Shown piece by piece: positions 5,650-6,613 of a DNA stretch of 6,613 bases; position 1 is the stretch's first letter, and each line of letters begins with the position of its first letter. The notes beneath the pieces are model-generated. The model ran no database searches, was not told the origin of the DNA, and worked only from the letters and a program-made list of their open reading frames with translations. The position numbers and the translations under genes were made by a program. Where the stretch lies: assembly GCA_030433195.1 (NCBI GenBank), contig JAUIME010000301.1, forward strand, positions 1-6,613, in the 5' to 3' direction. Origin of the DNA: a bacterium (lineage in GTDB: Bacteria; Planctomycetota; JACOTG01; JAUIME01).

Positions 5650-6613
5650 CTAGGAAGTGGCCACGGGTAATTTACCGGAGATCTTCACGTTGGCTTTCAG
5701 GGTTTCCTCGGTTTCATCGGATTCGATCAAATACTTGATCTTGCAATTGAGCTTGCCGGAGATGCCCGGCTTGTACTTGAACGTGCAGTCCTCGGACACG
5801 ACGATCACCCTGACATCGAGACCGGTTTCCAGTTCGACGACTTGCTCGATCACGAACGCAAACGCGCTCGCAACGCCGCTCATGCTCGCCGTGACGCCGG
5901 ATTGGCCGTAAGAACCGTCGAGACGAATTCCATCTTCGACGGAGAGCAAGCAGAACTCACCCGCGGGAACGCCACCGCCAGGGCCGAATGTCAGGTCCAG
6001 TGTGCCGCTGCCGCCGGCATTCCCGAACCCCTGGATGCTGACCTTCGACTTGCCCGGGCCGACCCAGCGAGAGTCGCTGATGTCGGGCGGGATCGTGCCC
6101 TTGAGCGAGAGGCTGACCGAGACGCCGGCGTCGAGAGACATCGATTCCGGAGCCTTGATGTCGAGAAGCGTGTCCGCCTTGATGGACATTTTGAGGGAGA
6201 GCTGGACGCCCTTCGAACTCCCCTTACACTTGCTCGTCATCTTGGTCTTGTCGACCGTCGTACTCAGGATGGAGCCCTGATAGCCGGACTCGTTCAGGAT
6301 CTCTTGAATCGTCCCGTTCAGGAACTGGTTCATCGATCCCGGAGAGGGCATGAGGACGGCCTTGCCCTTCGCGTCGGCCGTGTAGCCGCCGTCGAGAATC
6401 AGCTCGTTGTCCTCGCCGCGGATCTCGAACGTCGTCGGCGTGAAGATGACGGTGGCGTTGGCCTCCGTTTGCTCCTTACCGACCTTCTTGACCTGGAACT
6501 TGAACTTACCCGTCGTGGTCCAGGTGTTGTTGCCGTAGTCCGCCGCGAGCACTGCCCCGCTCGCGACCAGCAGAGCTCCGAAAATCGCGAAGCTGACGAA
6601 GAAACGGAAACCG
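5650..6613 (-). CDS. Secreted lysine-rich protein of unknown function (5' end beyond window)
   Basis: I do not recognise a family. The frame stays open to the right edge, and the upstream residues (GFRFFVSFAIFGALLVASG, then AVLA before ADYG) form the core and cleavage site of a signal peptide. The GTG at 6552 is therefore an internal Val codon, and the real start lies just outside. About 297 mature residues follow, counting from ADYG. The protein looks beta-rich, with alternating patterns such as KFKFQVKK, SLKMSIKA, VSVSLSLKG and LKANVKISGKLP. A Gly-rich stretch (SIQGFGNAGGSGTLDLTFGPGGG) lies in the middle. Four cysteines could make two disulfides. In the 300 residues after the signal core there are 26 Lys and only 4 Arg, unlike the Arg-rich neighbour downstream. 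The segment with SKCKGSSKGVQLSLKM and the C-terminal one with CTFKYKPGISGKLNCKIKY may be diverged copies of one unit. It is followed after 18 bases by the membrane-anchored gene, so the two are probably one operon. Confidence 0.85.
   Translation of the reverse strand, partial: GFRFFVSFAIFGALLVASGAVLAADYGNNTWTTTGKFKFQVKKVGKEQTEANATVIFTPTTFEIRGEDNELILDGGYTADAKGKAVLMPSPGSMNQFLNGTIQEILNESGYQGSILSTTVDKTKMTSKCKGSSKGVQLSLKMSIKADTLLDIKAPESMSLDAGVSVSLSLKGTIPPDISDSRWVGPGKSKVSIQGFGNAGGSGTLDLTFGPGGGVPAGEFCLLSVEDGIRLDGSYGQSGVTASMSGVASAFAFVIEQVVELETGLDVRVIVVSEDCTFKYKPGISGKLNCKIKYLIESDETEETLKANVKISGKLPVATS

Noticed and set aside
4792..5670. 292-residue plus-strand open frame opposite the membrane-anchored gene
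   Set aside because: It is the antisense of a well-supported domain protein, has no domain pattern or signal, and such open antisense frames are expected in GC-rich genes.
1..6613. tRNA, rRNA, CRISPR array, insertion sequence or attachment site
   Set aside because: Read on both strands; no cloverleaf, regularly spaced repeats, transposase-like motif or terminal inverted repeats with target duplication were seen.

Overview
This is a GC-rich bacterial chromosomal window, about 55-75% G+C in the lines I counted by hand. It carries five protein-coding units and no recognisable RNA gene, mobile element or CRISPR array. The gene mix is an ECF sigma factor, a secreted multidomain subtilase and envelope proteins built from repeated CarboxypepD_reg-like beta domains. 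The subtilase also has a C-terminal tail of the kind I associate with planctomycete secreted proteins. Together these suggest Planctomycetota or another GC-rich environmental Gram-negative lineage such as Myxococcota or Acidobacteriota. No marker gene settles the lineage.

Layout. (1) Positions 1-380, minus strand: the N-terminal 126 codons of an ECF-type RNA polymerase sigma factor, leaving the window at its left edge. It has a TTG start behind a very strong Shine-Dalgarno sequence. (2) Positions 381-695: a 315-base divergent intergenic region holding the leaders of the sigma gene and the protease. (3) Positions 696-2921, plus strand: an exported S8 subtilase of 741 residues with signal peptide, apparently duplicated propeptide, complete catalytic triad, IPT/TIG domain and a C-terminal beta module. 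A strong intrinsic terminator (2958-2993) closes it. (4) Positions 3100-4203, minus strand: an open frame of CarboxypepD_reg-like repeats with no believable start codon. (5) Positions 4213-5631, minus strand: a membrane-anchored protein with four CarboxypepD_reg-like domains. (6) Positions 5650-6613, minus strand: a secreted, lysine-rich protein of unknown function whose first codons lie beyond the right edge.

The three right-hand minus-strand units are closely spaced (18 bases between 6 and 5; 4 and 5 share a reading frame and are separated only by TGA, two codons and TAA). They look like one transcription unit converging on the subtilase. All the non-sigma products are predicted to act outside the cytoplasm. 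A surface or periplasmic role is therefore a fair inference, but substrates and partners are not visible. Whether the sigma factor controls the divergent protease is untested.

The most unusual point is unit 4. It begins in mid-architecture, is in frame with unit 5 across two stop codons, and has visibly lower G+C. It may be a decayed or split gene rather than an ordinary downstream cistron. I do not see a clear new defence or biosynthetic system here.
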